Source: Candidatus Desulfobacillus denitrificans | GTDB taxonomy: Bacteria > Pseudomonadota > Gammaproteobacteria > Burkholderiales > Rhodocyclaceae | DNA length: 64,000 nt | Direction: 5' to 3' | NCBI GenBank assembly: GCA_017347485.1 | Contig: AP021857.1 | Span: 2,585,390-2,649,389, forward strand | Part shown: positions 46,190 to 55,593 of the stretch, in pieces | Layout: each line of letters starts with the position of its first letter | Position numbering within the stretch: the first letter of the stretch is position 1 | The notes under the pieces: model-generated | The model's database searches: none | What the model was told of the DNA's origin: nothing | The model's input: only the letters and a program-made list of their open reading frames with translations | Position numbers and translations under genes: made by a program

Positions 46190-47797
46190 TCACGGCAGGA
46201 GCGGCAATCCCAATTCCTTGAGAAAGTCGTTGTGTTTATCGAGGGCAGCCTTCCTTTTCTGCTCCAGTGACACCAGTTCTGCGTGGACCGAGGCCAAATC
46301 GATTTCCTCTTCCGCCTCCGCCGTGCTGACGTAGCGCGAAATGTTCAGGTTGAAATCGTTCTTCTCGATTTCCTCCATGCTCACACGCCGTGAGTAGCGC
46401 GACTCCTCCTTGCGGAACCGGTAAGTGTCGATGATCTTGTCGATGTCTTCGGGCCGCAGCTGGTTCTGCCGCTTGCCTTTCTCGAAGTGCTCGGCCGCGT
46501 TGATGAACAGCACGTCGTCCGGCTTCTTGCACTTCTTCAGCACCAGGATGCACACCGGTATGCCGGTGGAGAAGAACAGGTTGGCCGGCAGGCCGATCAC
46601 CGTGTCGATGTGGCCGTCCTTGAGCAGCTTGGTTCGGATGCGGGCTTCGGCACCGCCACGGAACAGCACGCCGTGGGGCAGGATGATGGCCATCACGCCG
46701 TCCTGCTTGAGGAAGTGGAAGCCATGCAGCAGGAAGGCAAAGTCGGCAGCGGACTTGGGCGCCAGGCCATAGTTCTTGAAGCGCACATCCTCGCCCAGCG
46801 CCTCGCTCGGCTCCCAGCGGTAGCTGAAGGGTGGATTGGCCACCACCGCGTCGAACTTCGGCATCCTGGCCGGGTTGGTTTCGCGCAGCATGTCCCACTC
46901 GTTGAGCAGCGTGTCGCCGTGGAAGATTTCGAACTCGGAATCCTTCACCCCGTGCAGCAGCATGTTCATGCGCGCCAGGTTGTAAGTGGTGATGTTCTTT
47001 TCCTGGCCGTGGATCTTGCCGATACCGTGCGTCCCCATGCGATGGCGCACGTTCAACAGCAACGAACCCGAACCGCACGCAAAATCCAGCACGCTGTCCA
47101 GGTGCGAACGCTGCCCAGTCGCCGGCTCCTGCCCGTCCAGCGTGACGATGGCGGAAAGGATGCTGGAAATCGGCTGCGGCGTGTAGAACTCCCCCGCCTT
47201 CTTGCCCGAGCCGGCGGCAAACTGGCCGATCAGGTATTCATAGGCATCGCCCAGGGTATCGCTGTCGGTGGAAAACTGCGCCAGCCCCTTGGCGATTTCG
47301 CCGATGATCTTGCATAGCCGGGCATTGCGCTCGGCATAGACCTTGCCCAGCTTGTCGGACGCCAGATTGATCTCCGAGAAGAGACCCTTGAAGGTGCTGG
47401 CGAAGGACTGGTTCTCGATGTAGTCGAAGCCCTGTTGCAAGGTGTGCAGCAGTTCGTCGTCCTGGGTGCGGGCCAGCTCCGTGATGTTGCCCCACAGGTA
47501 TTGCGGCTCGATCACGTAATGCACCTTGCGGCGCATCTGCTTCTCGAATTCGGGGACATCCGCCTGATTGTCCGCATACCAGACCGCCAGCGGGACGCGC
47601 TTGTCCTCGTCTTTCAGTTTCGGGTAATCCGGCCCCAGCTCCTTTTTTGCGGCGGCCTCGAAGTTGTCCGACAGGTAGCGCAGAAACAGGAAGGCCAGCA
47701 TGTAGTCGCGGAAGTCATCCGCGTTCATGGCGCCGCGCAGTTGGTCGGCAATGGCCCAGAGGGTCTTGCCCAGTCTTTGTTTTTCGAGATCGGTCAT
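46190..47797 (-). CDS. hsdM: Type I DNA methyltransferase HsdM
   Basis: This 535-residue N6-adenine methylase has the N-terminal HsdM helical domain, AdoMet motif I DFACGSGSLLL, motif IV NPPF (ANPPFSYRW), and a coiled C-terminus that binds HsdS. It is the modification subunit of a type I system. The ATG overlaps the rhuM stop. No hsdR is in the window and hsdS is truncated, so it is probably an orphan. G+C is lower than in the C1 genes. Confidence 0.93.
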   Translation of the reverse strand: MTDLEKQRLGKTLWAIADQLRGAMNADDFRDYMLAFLFLRYLSDNFEAAAKKELGPDYPKLKDEDKRVPLAVWYADNQADVPEFEKQMRRKVHYVIEPQYLWGNITELARTQDDELLHTLQQGFDYIENQSFASTFKGLFSEINLASDKLGKVYAERNARLCKIIGEIAKGLAQFSTDSDTLGDAYEYLIGQFAAGSGKKAGEFYTPQPISSILSAIVTLDGQEPATGQRSHLDSVLDFACGSGSLLLNVRHRMGTHGIGKIHGQEKNITTYNLARMNMLLHGVKDSEFEIFHGDTLLNEWDMLRETNPARMPKFDAVVANPPFSYRWEPSEALGEDVRFKNYGLAPKSAADFAFLLHGFHFLKQDGVMAIILPHGVLFRGGAEARIRTKLLKDGHIDTVIGLPANLFFSTGIPVCILVLKKCKKPDDVLFINAAEHFEKGKRQNQLRPEDIDKIIDTYRFRKEESRYSRRVSMEEIEKNDFNLNISRYVSTAEAEEEIDLASVHAELVSLEQKRKAALDKHNDFLKELGLPLLP

Positions 47798-48807
47798 GAG
47801 TCTTTCTTCTTGCTTGCTGGCGTTGGCAACTGCTTCACCGCCCGATCAAAATCATTGTCCTGCCGATCGGCATCAGCGATACGAGCCGAGTTGAACCGTT
47901 CATACTCGGCCTCGGCAAACGCCTTGGCCATTTCGTGGGAAATGGTTCCGGCATGGTTGAGAATGTCCCGGTCGTTGAGGGACAAGAATCCGTGCAGCTT
48001 GGCGATCCAGTCGCCCATGTGCATGGGGATGCGGCGCATCGCCTGACCTTCGGCGAACACCAGATACTGCTCCACCAGATTGTTCAGCGCCGTCAGTTCG
48101 TCGGCGTTCAAATAATTCTTGGCAATGCTCACATCGGCCTTGCGCACCTTGCCGCCCCGCCAGTTGGTCAGCCCCATATTGGGTTGATCTCTATCCGCGC
48201 GGCTATGGATGATTTCCGCAGCCGTTTGCCCGGTGATGGCCCAGTGCATCTTGTTTTGCACCGTCTGGAAAAAAGCGATGCTCTCCGGCTGGGTGGGGTC
48301 GTAATCGACGCTGGTGGCGTAGATGTCGGTAATTTTTTGATAGAAACGCCGCTCGCTGGTGCGGATGTCCTGAATGCGGCGCAGCAGCTCGTCGAAGTAA
48401 TCGAAAGGCCGATCCGGGTTTTTCAGGCGCTCGTCGTCGAGCACAAAGCCTTTGACGATGTACTCGCGCAACTGCTGGGTTGCCCATTGGCGAAAACGGG
48501 TGGCGGTATGACTTTGCACTCGGTAGCCGACGGAAATAATGGCATCCAGACTGTAGTGACGGGTGCGGTACTGCTTGCCATCGGCGGCAGTTGTAAAGAA
48601 ATCCTTTACAACTGAATCCTCGTCAAGCTCCTGTTCCGAAAAGATATTTTTCAGGTGCTGCCCGATGTTTTGCTTGGTGGTGCCAAACAACTCGGCCATC
48701 AGCGCCTGGCTCAGCCAGACCGTTTCATCCACGAAACGCACATCCAGCTTGGTTCGCCCATCCTCGCTTTGGTAGATCACAAACTGCGAAGGATTAACGT
48801 CCGTCAT
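47794..48807 (-). CDS. RhuM-family protein
   Basis: This 337-residue protein matches the RhuM (virulence protein) family: FVIYQSEDGRTKLDVRFVDETVWLSQALMAELFGTTKQNIGQHL at the start, then YRTRHYSLDAIISVGYRVQS. The N-terminus resembles a KilA-N-type DNA-binding region. RhuM genes are often found within hsd loci; their role there is unknown. It overlaps hsdM at its 3' end and the small ORF at its 5' end, both as ATGA. Confidence 0.85.
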   Translation of the reverse strand: MTDVNPSQFVIYQSEDGRTKLDVRFVDETVWLSQALMAELFGTTKQNIGQHLKNIFSEQELDEDSVVKDFFTTAADGKQYRTRHYSLDAIISVGYRVQSHTATRFRQWATQQLREYIVKGFVLDDERLKNPDRPFDYFDELLRRIQDIRTSERRFYQKITDIYATSVDYDPTQPESIAFFQTVQNKMHWAITGQTAAEIIHSRADRDQPNMGLTNWRGGKVRKADVSIAKNYLNADELTALNNLVEQYLVFAEGQAMRRIPMHMGDWIAKLHGFLSLNDRDILNHAGTISHEMAKAFAEAEYERFNSARIADADRQDNDFDRAVKQLPTPASKKKDS

Positions 48808-48977
48808 GGTGTCCCGCCCCTGTGATTGCCCGACTCGATCATTTTCGTGGCGCCACGTAAATGATCGGCAGGCGCATAGCTGGAAACCTCGCGCTTGCCC
48901 TTGGTTTGAACTGTCAAGGATTCCTTGTCAGTTGCCGCCAGCGCGTGCAGGTCGACGAAGGGCTGGCCCGGCTTCAT
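48804..48977 (-). CDS. Small ORF between hsdS remnant and rhuM
   Basis: This 57-residue ORF starts at an ATG overlapping the hsdS-remnant stop and ends in a TGA overlapping the rhuM ATG, both as ATGA. The sequence starts MKPGQPFVDLHALAATDK and ends ESGNHRGGTP. It has no recognised domain. Its exact fit as the link in a four-gene overlapping chain supports it as a real gene, possibly a small accessory of the hsd locus. Confidence 0.6.
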   Translation of the reverse strand: MKPGQPFVDLHALAATDKESLTVQTKGKREVSSYAPADHLRGATKMIESGNHRGGTP

Positions 48978-49318
48978 GCCTGCACCTCGTCCAGCACCGG
49001 GAATAACTGCTGCATCAGGCCCTGCTTGTGGGTCTTGAGGGCATCGATCTTCTGGTTTTGGGCGGTGATGAGGTCGTCGAGGGAAGACAGGAAGTCGGCG
49101 ATGCTTAGTTGCTCGGGCTCTTTGGAGATCGGCAACTTGATTCGGCGCAACTCATTTAGCGACAGAACAGTTTGCGAAGTTCCTACGCTATGTTTGCCAA
49201 CCAACTCTGCATGATGGGAAAGCAGCTCAATGAAAAACTTATTGCTGCCCCCAACGATGCGAAACACGGGGTAATAGGTACTGATGATTCCCATGATACC
49301 TAAAGTATTCTCGCGGGT
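48974..49318 (-). pseudogene. hsdS: hsdS remnant (type I specificity subunit, C-terminal part)
   Basis: Only the C-terminal region of HsdS remains: the end of a target-recognition domain (ENTLGIMGIISTYYPVFRIVGGSNKFF) and the conserved helical repeat (LPISKEPEQLSIADFLSSLDDLITAQ, HKQGLMQQLFPVL). The frame runs in from the IS30-like end at about 49319 and meets a stop there. A functional HsdS needs two target domains, so specificity is lost. Confidence 0.85.
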
Positions 49319-49510
49319 TCAAATTCGAAGTGCAACTTTGATTAACGGGTTGGGTGGGCGAGATGCGATAGCATCCGAGCCCCTCAACCGCCAAGTCAAA
49401 GATGCCCGGAATGAACTACACACATCTCACCCGTCACGAACGATATCAAATCTACATCCTCAAGAGAGCTGGACATAGTCCAAGCGTTAAAGCCATCGCC
49501 GTCTCCCGGA
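49319..49510 (+). mobile_element. Truncated IS30-family element (left end)
   Basis: The left inverted repeat region (GTTCAAATTCGAAGTGCAAC) is followed by an ATG at 49411 and the IS30 transposase N-terminus (MNYTHLTRHERYQIYILKRAGHS). After about 30 codons the frame leaves the family pattern at the motif copy/palindrome. The element interrupts hsdS, and its right part is gone. Confidence 0.75.
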
Positions 49511-49520
49511 GACTGACTTT
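49497..49520 (-). repeat. Bipartite motif copy 8
   Basis: Exact match on the minus strand with N8 = TCCGGGAG. It lies exactly where the IS30-like transposase reading frame breaks off and directly before the class B palindrome. Confidence 0.9.
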
Positions 49521-49525
49521 TCCCA

Positions 49526-49563
49526 CCCTCACCCCATCCCTCTCCCGCCCGAGCGGGAGAGGG
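49526..49563 (-). repeat. REP-like palindromic element, class B, copy 2
   Basis: CCCTCTCCCGC-N4-GCGGGAGAGGG (49538-49563), an 11-bp stem, with CCCTCACCCCAT on its left. It is the reverse of the copy at 42515 and lies between the IS30 remnant and vapC. Confidence 0.85.
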
Positions 49564-49578
49564 AGAAAAGCGGGAGAG

Positions 49579-49974
49579 CTATGCGGCGACGAAGCCGGGC
49601 AGCCGGGCGGCTTTGGTGTCGAAGGTTGCCGTGGCCCGGCATCCCAGCCGCCGGTTGCGGGCGCCGATCAGGCAGTCGGCGAAATCGGCGGGGGTGTCCT
49701 TCCAGACGAAGAGCGCTTCCTCGACGGCCGGTTCGTCCTCGAATCCGACATCGGTCGCGTCGAGCAGGCCCGAGAAGGCGCCGGCGATGCGGCTCTTCGA
49801 CAGGCCGTAGCGGCTGCGCAGTACCCATTCGGCTTCCACGAGCACCAACTGGCTGACGAAGACGCGGCGTCCGGCGGCGATTTCGCGTTTGATCAGCCTG
49901 CGCGCCCGCTCGAACTGGGCCTCGTCGTCGCGCACCAGGAAGCGGACGAGGACGTTGGTGTCGATCCCCAGCAT
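49579..49974 (-). CDS. vapC: VapC-type PIN-domain toxin
   Basis: This 131-residue PIN ribonuclease has conserved acidic residues in MLGIDTNVLVRFL (Asp), EAEWVL (Glu), FADCLIGA (Asp) and TFDTKAA (Asp). It is the toxin of a toxin-antitoxin pair and probably cleaves RNA. Its ATG overlaps the vapB stop by one base (TGATG). Confidence 0.88.
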   Translation of the reverse strand: MLGIDTNVLVRFLVRDDEAQFERARRLIKREIAAGRRVFVSQLVLVEAEWVLRSRYGLSKSRIAGAFSGLLDATDVGFEDEPAVEEALFVWKDTPADFADCLIGARNRRLGCRATATFDTKAARLPGFVAA

Positions 49975-50192
49975 CAGCGCGACAACTGCCCGACCGGCAG
50001 GGATTTGCGTCCCTTCCTGTGCAATGCGCCCGCCAGCTCGACGACGCTCCGGCTCTTCACCCGCATGACGACCGTGCCGTCCGGCATCAGGGTGAACGTC
50101 ATGCGGTCGCCGGCCTTCATGGCGAGGCTGTCGCGGATTTCCTTGGGGATCGTCGTTTGTCCCTTGCTGGTCAGCGTGGCTTCGTTCTGCAT
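49974..50192 (-). CDS. vapB: VapB-type AbrB-fold antitoxin
   Basis: This 72-residue protein has an AbrB/SpoVT swapped-hairpin DNA-binding domain (EATLTSKGQTTIPKEIRDSLAMKAGDRMTF). It should bind VapC and repress its own operon. A TTACGATTCGCATTGTAGTAAGG region upstream contains an imperfect dyad that may be the operator. Confidence 0.85.
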   Translation of the reverse strand: MQNEATLTSKGQTTIPKEIRDSLAMKAGDRMTFTLMPDGTVVMRVKSRSVVELAGALHRKGRKSLPVGQLSR

Positions 50193-50257
50193 GGCCCTCT
50201 CCGTGTGTCCTTACGATTCGCATTGTAGTAAGGACTACGGCGGATGGCAACGAACGG

Positions 50258-51061
50258 CTAGGCGGGGACGAGCGAGGTCGATCGGACGGCGAGCAGGCGC
50301 TCGCGCACGGCGCGGAAGGCGGCGGTATCGAGGGCGGCGTTGCGGTCGCCGGCGCAGAGGGCGCCGCGGAAGCCGAGGAGGTCGGCGCCGGTGGCGGCGA
50401 GCGGTTCGATGTGTTCGGCGCGCAGGGAGCCGGCGAGGCCGGCGAAGCGGCCGGCGGCGTGCGCGGCTTCGACAAAGCGCGCGAGCTCGTCCGGCGCGAG
50501 CAGCTCGGGCAGGCTGCCGCGCGACTTGGCGGCGGTGTCGAGCATGACGCCCACCACGTCGCAGTCGCCGATGGCACGGCGGGCGAGTTCGAGGATCTCG
50601 CCGATGCCGCCCAGCTTGTCGGCAGGCAGGACGGCGACGAGGGCGATCGCGTCGTCGCGCAGCGCGCGGCCGAGCGCGCGCAGGCCGGCGGCGGCCTCGG
50701 CGCCGCGCGCGAAGACGCCGAACTTGACGATGTCGACGCCGGCGGCGGCGGTGGCGCGGATGGCGGCGGCGAGGGGCGCCGTGTCGAGCGGCAGGTCGCC
50801 GACGGTGGCGGAGACGGTCGGCCGCCGGCTGCCGAGCGCGGCGAGGATGGCGCGCTGCTCGTCGCGGGCGACGGCGCCGAGGGCGCCGTGGCGCGGCTCC
50901 TTGAGGTCGAGGATGTCGGCGCCGAGGGTGGCGGCGAGGCGGGCTTCGTGGCGGTTGCGGACGCTGGCGAGCAGGAGACAGCGTTCCCCCCGCCCCCCTT
51001 CCCGCGGAAGGGGGTGACGGATGTTCGCGGGCTGCACCCGCTCCGTGTCCGCGTGAATCAC
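50258..51061 (-). CDS. mfnB: (5-formylfuran-3-yl)methyl phosphate synthase, MfnB-like
   Basis: This TIM-barrel protein makes the furan ring of methylofuran from two glyceraldehyde 3-phosphates. Conserved blocks are LLASVRNRHEARLAATLGADILDLKEPRHGALGA, VSATVGDLP, and VDIVKFGVFARGA, with the catalytic Lys in DLKEP and in VKFG. The start is problematic. GTG 51061 overlaps the upstream stop but would translate the palindromic element into HPLPREGGRGER; no ATG, GTG or TTG lies between it and the conserved LLASVR. About 238 residues are conserved. Confidence 0.85.
   Translation of the reverse strand: MIHADTERVQPANIRHPLPREGGRGERCLLLASVRNRHEARLAATLGADILDLKEPRHGALGAVARDEQRAILAALGSRRPTVSATVGDLPLDTAPLAAAIRATAAAGVDIVKFGVFARGAEAAAGLRALGRALRDDAIALVAVLPADKLGGIGEILELARRAIGDCDVVGVMLDTAAKSRGSLPELLAPDELARFVEAAHAAGRFAGLAGSLRAEHIEPLAATGADLLGFRGALCAGDRNAALDTAAFRAVRERLLAVRSTSLVPA
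50984..51014 (-). repeat. REP-like palindromic element, class A, copy 4 (shortened)
   Basis: Core CCCCCTTCC-CGC-GGAAGGGGG (50994-51014) with the adjoining GTTCCCCCCG. It lies inside the predicted 5' end of mfnB. Confidence 0.8.
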
Positions 51062-51636
51062 GCGCGCAGCTTCTCGCGGTGGCGCGCCACGGCTTCCATG
51101 AGCCAGCCCCAGGCTTCTTCCTCCTCCGCGCCGGCAGTCTTGTCGAGGGCGATGCGCAGGGCGTCGAGCTCGCGCGCGACCTTGTCCGGCGGCAGCAGGT
51201 GCAGGCGGCTGACCAGGATCGCCGCTTCGATGACGGCGGCCTTGGCGCGGTTGAAGCCGGGGAACGGCGCGTGATTGGCGCGCGCGAGCAGGCGCAGGAA
51301 GAAGCGCGGGCGCTGCGGGTCGTCCTCGACGCGCTCGACTTCCAGCTCCTCGTGGGCGAGCGCGCAGGCGAGGCGCGCGCAGGCGATGCGCCGGGCCTCG
51401 CAGGTCGGCCACTCGCGCCGGCCGGTGAGGCAGCCGGCGAAGAGGCGCACGTCGTCGACGTGGTTGAGCGTGGCGCAGGGCCAGCGCTGCAGGTTCTCCA
51501 GCGTGGCCGAGGGGCGGAAGGGCTGCAGCAGCACGCCCTCGGCGCCGTCGGGCAGGATGACCGACTGCGCGCCCATCGGCGCGAGGTGGGCGCCGCCGTC
51601 GGCGCGGCGGGTGACGACCAGCGTCTCGCGGATCAT
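51058..51636 (-). CDS. DUF447 family protein
   Basis: This protein of about 192 residues belongs to DUF447 (IRETLVVTRRADGGAHLAPMGAQSV, RAKAAVIEAAILVSRLHLLP), a flavin-reductase-like family common in methanogens and in bacterial H4MPT clusters. ATG 51636 overlaps the upstream stop as ATGA; ATG 51642 is also possible. Function unknown, probably in cofactor synthesis. Confidence 0.82.
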   Translation of the reverse strand: MIRETLVVTRRADGGAHLAPMGAQSVILPDGAEGVLLQPFRPSATLENLQRWPCATLNHVDDVRLFAGCLTGRREWPTCEARRIACARLACALAHEELEVERVEDDPQRPRFFLRLLARANHAPFPGFNRAKAAVIEAAILVSRLHLLPPDKVARELDALRIALDKTAGAEEEEAWGWLMEAVARHREKLRA

Positions 51637-52991
51637 GGGCATGCGTCTTCCCTTTCGGCGCGGCCGCGCAAGTCGGCGACGCGCCATTCGAGCGGGGCGT
51701 CCTGCACGTAGCGCTTGCCCAGGCGCCAGGCGATCTCGGCGCGCGCCATCTCGACGCCCATGTAGAAGGCGTGGGCGCCGTCGTGGTCGAGCTTGAGGTG
51801 CGGGAAGACCTGGTAGGGGTCGGCGGCGCTCCAGAAGCCGTCGCGGTTGAAAACGTGCACGCCCTCGGCGCTGGTCTGGATGCGGAAGCTGGGGTCGCGC
51901 ACGCGCACGGCGACGGCGCGGATCTCCTCGAACGCCTGCGGCCAAGGCCGCTTGTCGTGCACCGTCATGAGGCCGCCGCCGAAGCCGCGCGGCAGCGCGC
52001 CTTCCTCGCGCGCGGCGTGCATCAGGCGGCGCGCGAAATCGGCCTCGCGCACGGCGGCGCAGGCGTGGCCGCTGACGCTGGTGGTGAGCACGGCGTCGAT
52101 GCCGAGCTCCGAGGCGAGGCCGAAGAGCAGCGCGTTGATGCCGCTGGTGTCGGCGTCGGTGAGCTCGGTGAGGTTGCCCACGCCCATGAGGATGCCGAGC
52201 TCCGGAAACTGCCGGCGCAGGCGGCGGTAGCGGTGCAGCGAGTCGGCGAAGCCGAAGTGGATCGGCTCGAGGATCGGGTCGGCGAGGAAGGGCCGGCCGC
52301 GCTGCTGCATGGCGCGCACGGCGCGCGCGAGCGAGGCGTAGGAGCCGCGCCGCGCCGGGATCAGCACGGGCACGGCCGTGCCCTCGTCGGCGATGTGCAG
52401 GGTGTGCTCGGTGAGCGAGAGCAGGTAGTCGGCGCCGCAGCGCGTGGCGCGCGCGAGCTCGGCTGCGTCCACCGAGTCGACGCTGACGGCGTGGCCGCGG
52501 CGCTTGAGTTCGGCGACGGCTTCCTCGAGGTGCGGGAAGGGCGTCTCGGGCAGGCAGCCGAGGTCGATGACGTCGGCGCCGTCGGCGGCGTGCTCGCGCG
52601 CGCGGCCGACGATGGCGTCGACGGACAGGCGCGGCGCGTCGACGATCTCGGCGAAGATCTTCACCGAATAGCGCGAGAGGTCGCGGCGCTTCGGTTTCTC
52701 GCCGAAGTGCTCGGGCAGGTCGGCGAGCTCCTCGGGGCCGCGCCGCACCGGCAGGCCCAGCTCGGCGGAGAGCGCCTCGAGGTCGCCGCGGCAGCGCCCC
52801 GGCACCATGACGTAGTCGAAGCCGCGCGGCGGCGCGAGGCGGCGGCGGATAAGCTCGGCGGTCATCAGCGCCGCCACCTGCAGGCCGAGCTGGCGCACCT
52901 CCCACTCGAAGCGGCCGGGCGCGAGGCGCTCGAGCGTGGCGCGCAGGGCCGGCTCGGCCAGGCGGCCGGTCAGGAAGAGGATGCGCTGCAT
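51633..52991 (-). CDS. Dihydropteroate synthase-like protein (DUF6513-DHPS)
   Basis: This 452-residue protein has an N-terminal DUF6513 domain ([17 protein letters not shown], about 1-110) and a dihydropteroate-synthase-like TIM barrel (ADVIDLGCLPETPFPHLEEAV, DSVDAAELARATRCGADYLLSLTE). This is the MJ0107-like enzyme proposed to join a pterin to RFAP in methanopterin synthesis. A GGAGGG ribosome site lies before ATG 52991. Confidence 0.83.
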   Translation of the reverse strand: MQRILFLTGRLAEPALRATLERLAPGRFEWEVRQLGLQVAALMTAELIRRRLAPPRGFDYVMVPGRCRGDLEALSAELGLPVRRGPEELADLPEHFGEKPKRRDLSRYSVKIFAEIVDAPRLSVDAIVGRAREHAADGADVIDLGCLPETPFPHLEEAVAELKRRGHAVSVDSVDAAELARATRCGADYLLSLTEHTLHIADEGTAVPVLIPARRGSYASLARAVRAMQQRGRPFLADPILEPIHFGFADSLHRYRRLRRQFPELGILMGVGNLTELTDADTSGINALLFGLASELGIDAVLTTSVSGHACAAVREADFARRLMHAAREEGALPRGFGGGLMTVHDKRPWPQAFEEIRAVAVRVRDPSFRIQTSAEGVHVFNRDGFWSAADPYQVFPHLKLDHDGAHAFYMGVEMARAEIAWRLGKRYVQDAPLEWRVADLRGRAEREDACP

Positions 52992-53600
52992 GCGCCCTCC
53001 CATTCGGCGATGCGCGCGCGCAGCGCGGCGGCGAGCTCGGCCGGATTGGCGACGACGGTGGTGGCCTCGAAGCCGCGCAGGCGCTCGCTGTTGTCGAGGT
53101 CGATGCGGCGCGGGTAGAGCACGACGCGGCCGCCCGGCGCGTCGGTGACCACCACCGGCTCGGTGTCGCAGGCGAAGACGATGCAGGGGATGCGGCACTT
53201 GCCGGCCTGGGCGTACATGTTGGTGGCGAGCGAGTCGGAGAGGCCGATGACGCATTTCGCCACGGTGTTGGAGGTGGCCGGCGCCAGCACCACGCTGTGG
53301 TAGCGGCCGCGGTAGAGCAGGCCCACCGGCACCGAGCTGTAGTTGGTCTCGCGCAGCAGGCGGCCGTTGGCGCCGAGCGCCCGGCGCAATTGCCCGAGCG
53401 GCCAGCCGTACATGGGCAGGATCTCCTCGGCGGCGCGGCTGAGGAAGAGGTCGACCGCCGGCAGCGCGAGGGCGATGTCGAGCGATTCGCGCAGGAAGTG
53501 TCCGGAGCCGGTGAGCACCCAGGCGCAGCGCCGCTCGGCGGGCGGCGGGAAATCCGCCCGCAGCAGGGCGGCGAGTTCCTCTTCTCCGGTGAAGGGCTGT

Positions 53601-53608
<8 letters not shown>
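52970..53608 (-). CDS. AfpA-like flavoprotein (dihydromethanopterin reductase family)
   Basis: This 212-residue flavoprotein has an FMN-binding fold ([62 protein letters not shown]) of the archaeoflavoprotein/dihydromethanopterin-reductase type, with a possible cysteine cluster. It may reduce dihydromethanopterin to H4MPT. Start set at ATG 53608; 53617 is possible. Confidence 0.8.
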
Positions 53609-54923
<1,315 letters not shown>

Positions 54924-54928
54924 GGCGA

Positions 54929-55417
54929 TCAGGCGCGGCGGCCGCGCTCCAGGACGATGCCGACCTCGGCGCCGGGGATGGGCGCCAGCTTGGTGAGCGT
55001 CAGGCGCAGCCAGGGCACGCCGAACTCGCCCTGCACGGCGAGCGCCATCGCCTCGGCGAGCGCCTCGACCAGATCGTAGTGGCGTTCGACGGCGAGCTCG
55101 CGCAGGCGCGCCACCACCTCGGCGTAGTCGACCGTGTCGCCGAGGCGGTCGGTGTGGCAGGCGAGCAGCGAGGCGAGGTCGAACTCGAGGTCGATCAGCA
55201 GCGGCTGCGGCGCGGCCTTCTCCCAGTCGTAGACGCCGATGCGGGCGTCCATGCGCAGGCGACGCACGAAGAGGCTGCTGCGCACCGGCTGCGGCGAGGG
55301 GTGGGCCAGCACTTCGCCGCGCGGCGCATGGCCGGCGGCGAGGGTCAGCCAGGCGTGCGGATGCGGGCTGTCATGGCGCGGCTCCTGCAGGGCAAGGGCC
55401 AGGTCGTTCTGGTTCAT
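54929..55417 (-). CDS. folB: Dihydroneopterin aldolase-like protein
   Basis: This 162-residue protein has an N-terminal extension (about 50 residues) and a FolB domain ([61 protein letters not shown]). It should cleave 7,8-dihydroneopterin for pterin synthesis, here probably for H4MPT. Start ATG 55417 has a GGGAGGAG ribosome site. First gene of the operon; sigma-54 promoter upstream. Confidence 0.88.
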   Translation of the reverse strand: MNQNDLALALQEPRHDSPHPHAWLTLAAGHAPRGEVLAHPSPQPVRSSLFVRRLRMDARIGVYDWEKAAPQPLLIDLEFDLASLLACHTDRLGDTVDYAEVVARLRELAVERHYDLVEALAEAMALAVQGEFGVPWLRLTLTKLAPIPGAEVGIVLERGRRA

Positions 55418-55452
55418 GCTGCGGTCTCCTCCCGGTTCGATGGGAAGGGATA

Positions 55453-55468
55453 AGCATGTCCCGTGCCG
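55453..55468 (-). promoter_or_regulatory. Sigma-54 -24/-12 promoter of the folB operon
   Basis: On the minus strand CGGCACG-GGAC-ATGCTT matches the YTGGCACG-N4-TTGCW consensus, with exact GG-N10-GC spacing. Predicted transcription starts about 25 bp before the folB ATG, leaving room for its ribosome site. Confidence 0.65.
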
Positions 55469-55487
55469 CCTGCATTCGCGCCGAAAC

Positions 55488-55505
55488 TGCTCCGCGAACG
55501 GAACA
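55488..55505. promoter_or_regulatory. Inverted repeat, candidate activator site
   Basis: TGCTCCG-N4-CGGAACA is an inverted repeat with one imperfect pair per arm, centred about 42 bp upstream of the -12 element. It could bind the sigma-54 activator encoded in the operon. Confidence 0.35.
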
Positions 55506-55593
55506 CTCTGTGCAGGGCTGTCACGCTTTTCGTGCGCCGGGCAGCGGCTTTCGCGGGTTCGGGCGCTGGCGCGCTCCTTGCTGAAAAGCAGGG

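Noticed and set aside
42515..49563. CRISPR array
   Set aside because: The repeated palindromes are single copies at distant gene junctions, without regularly spaced direct repeats and spacers; no cas gene is present.
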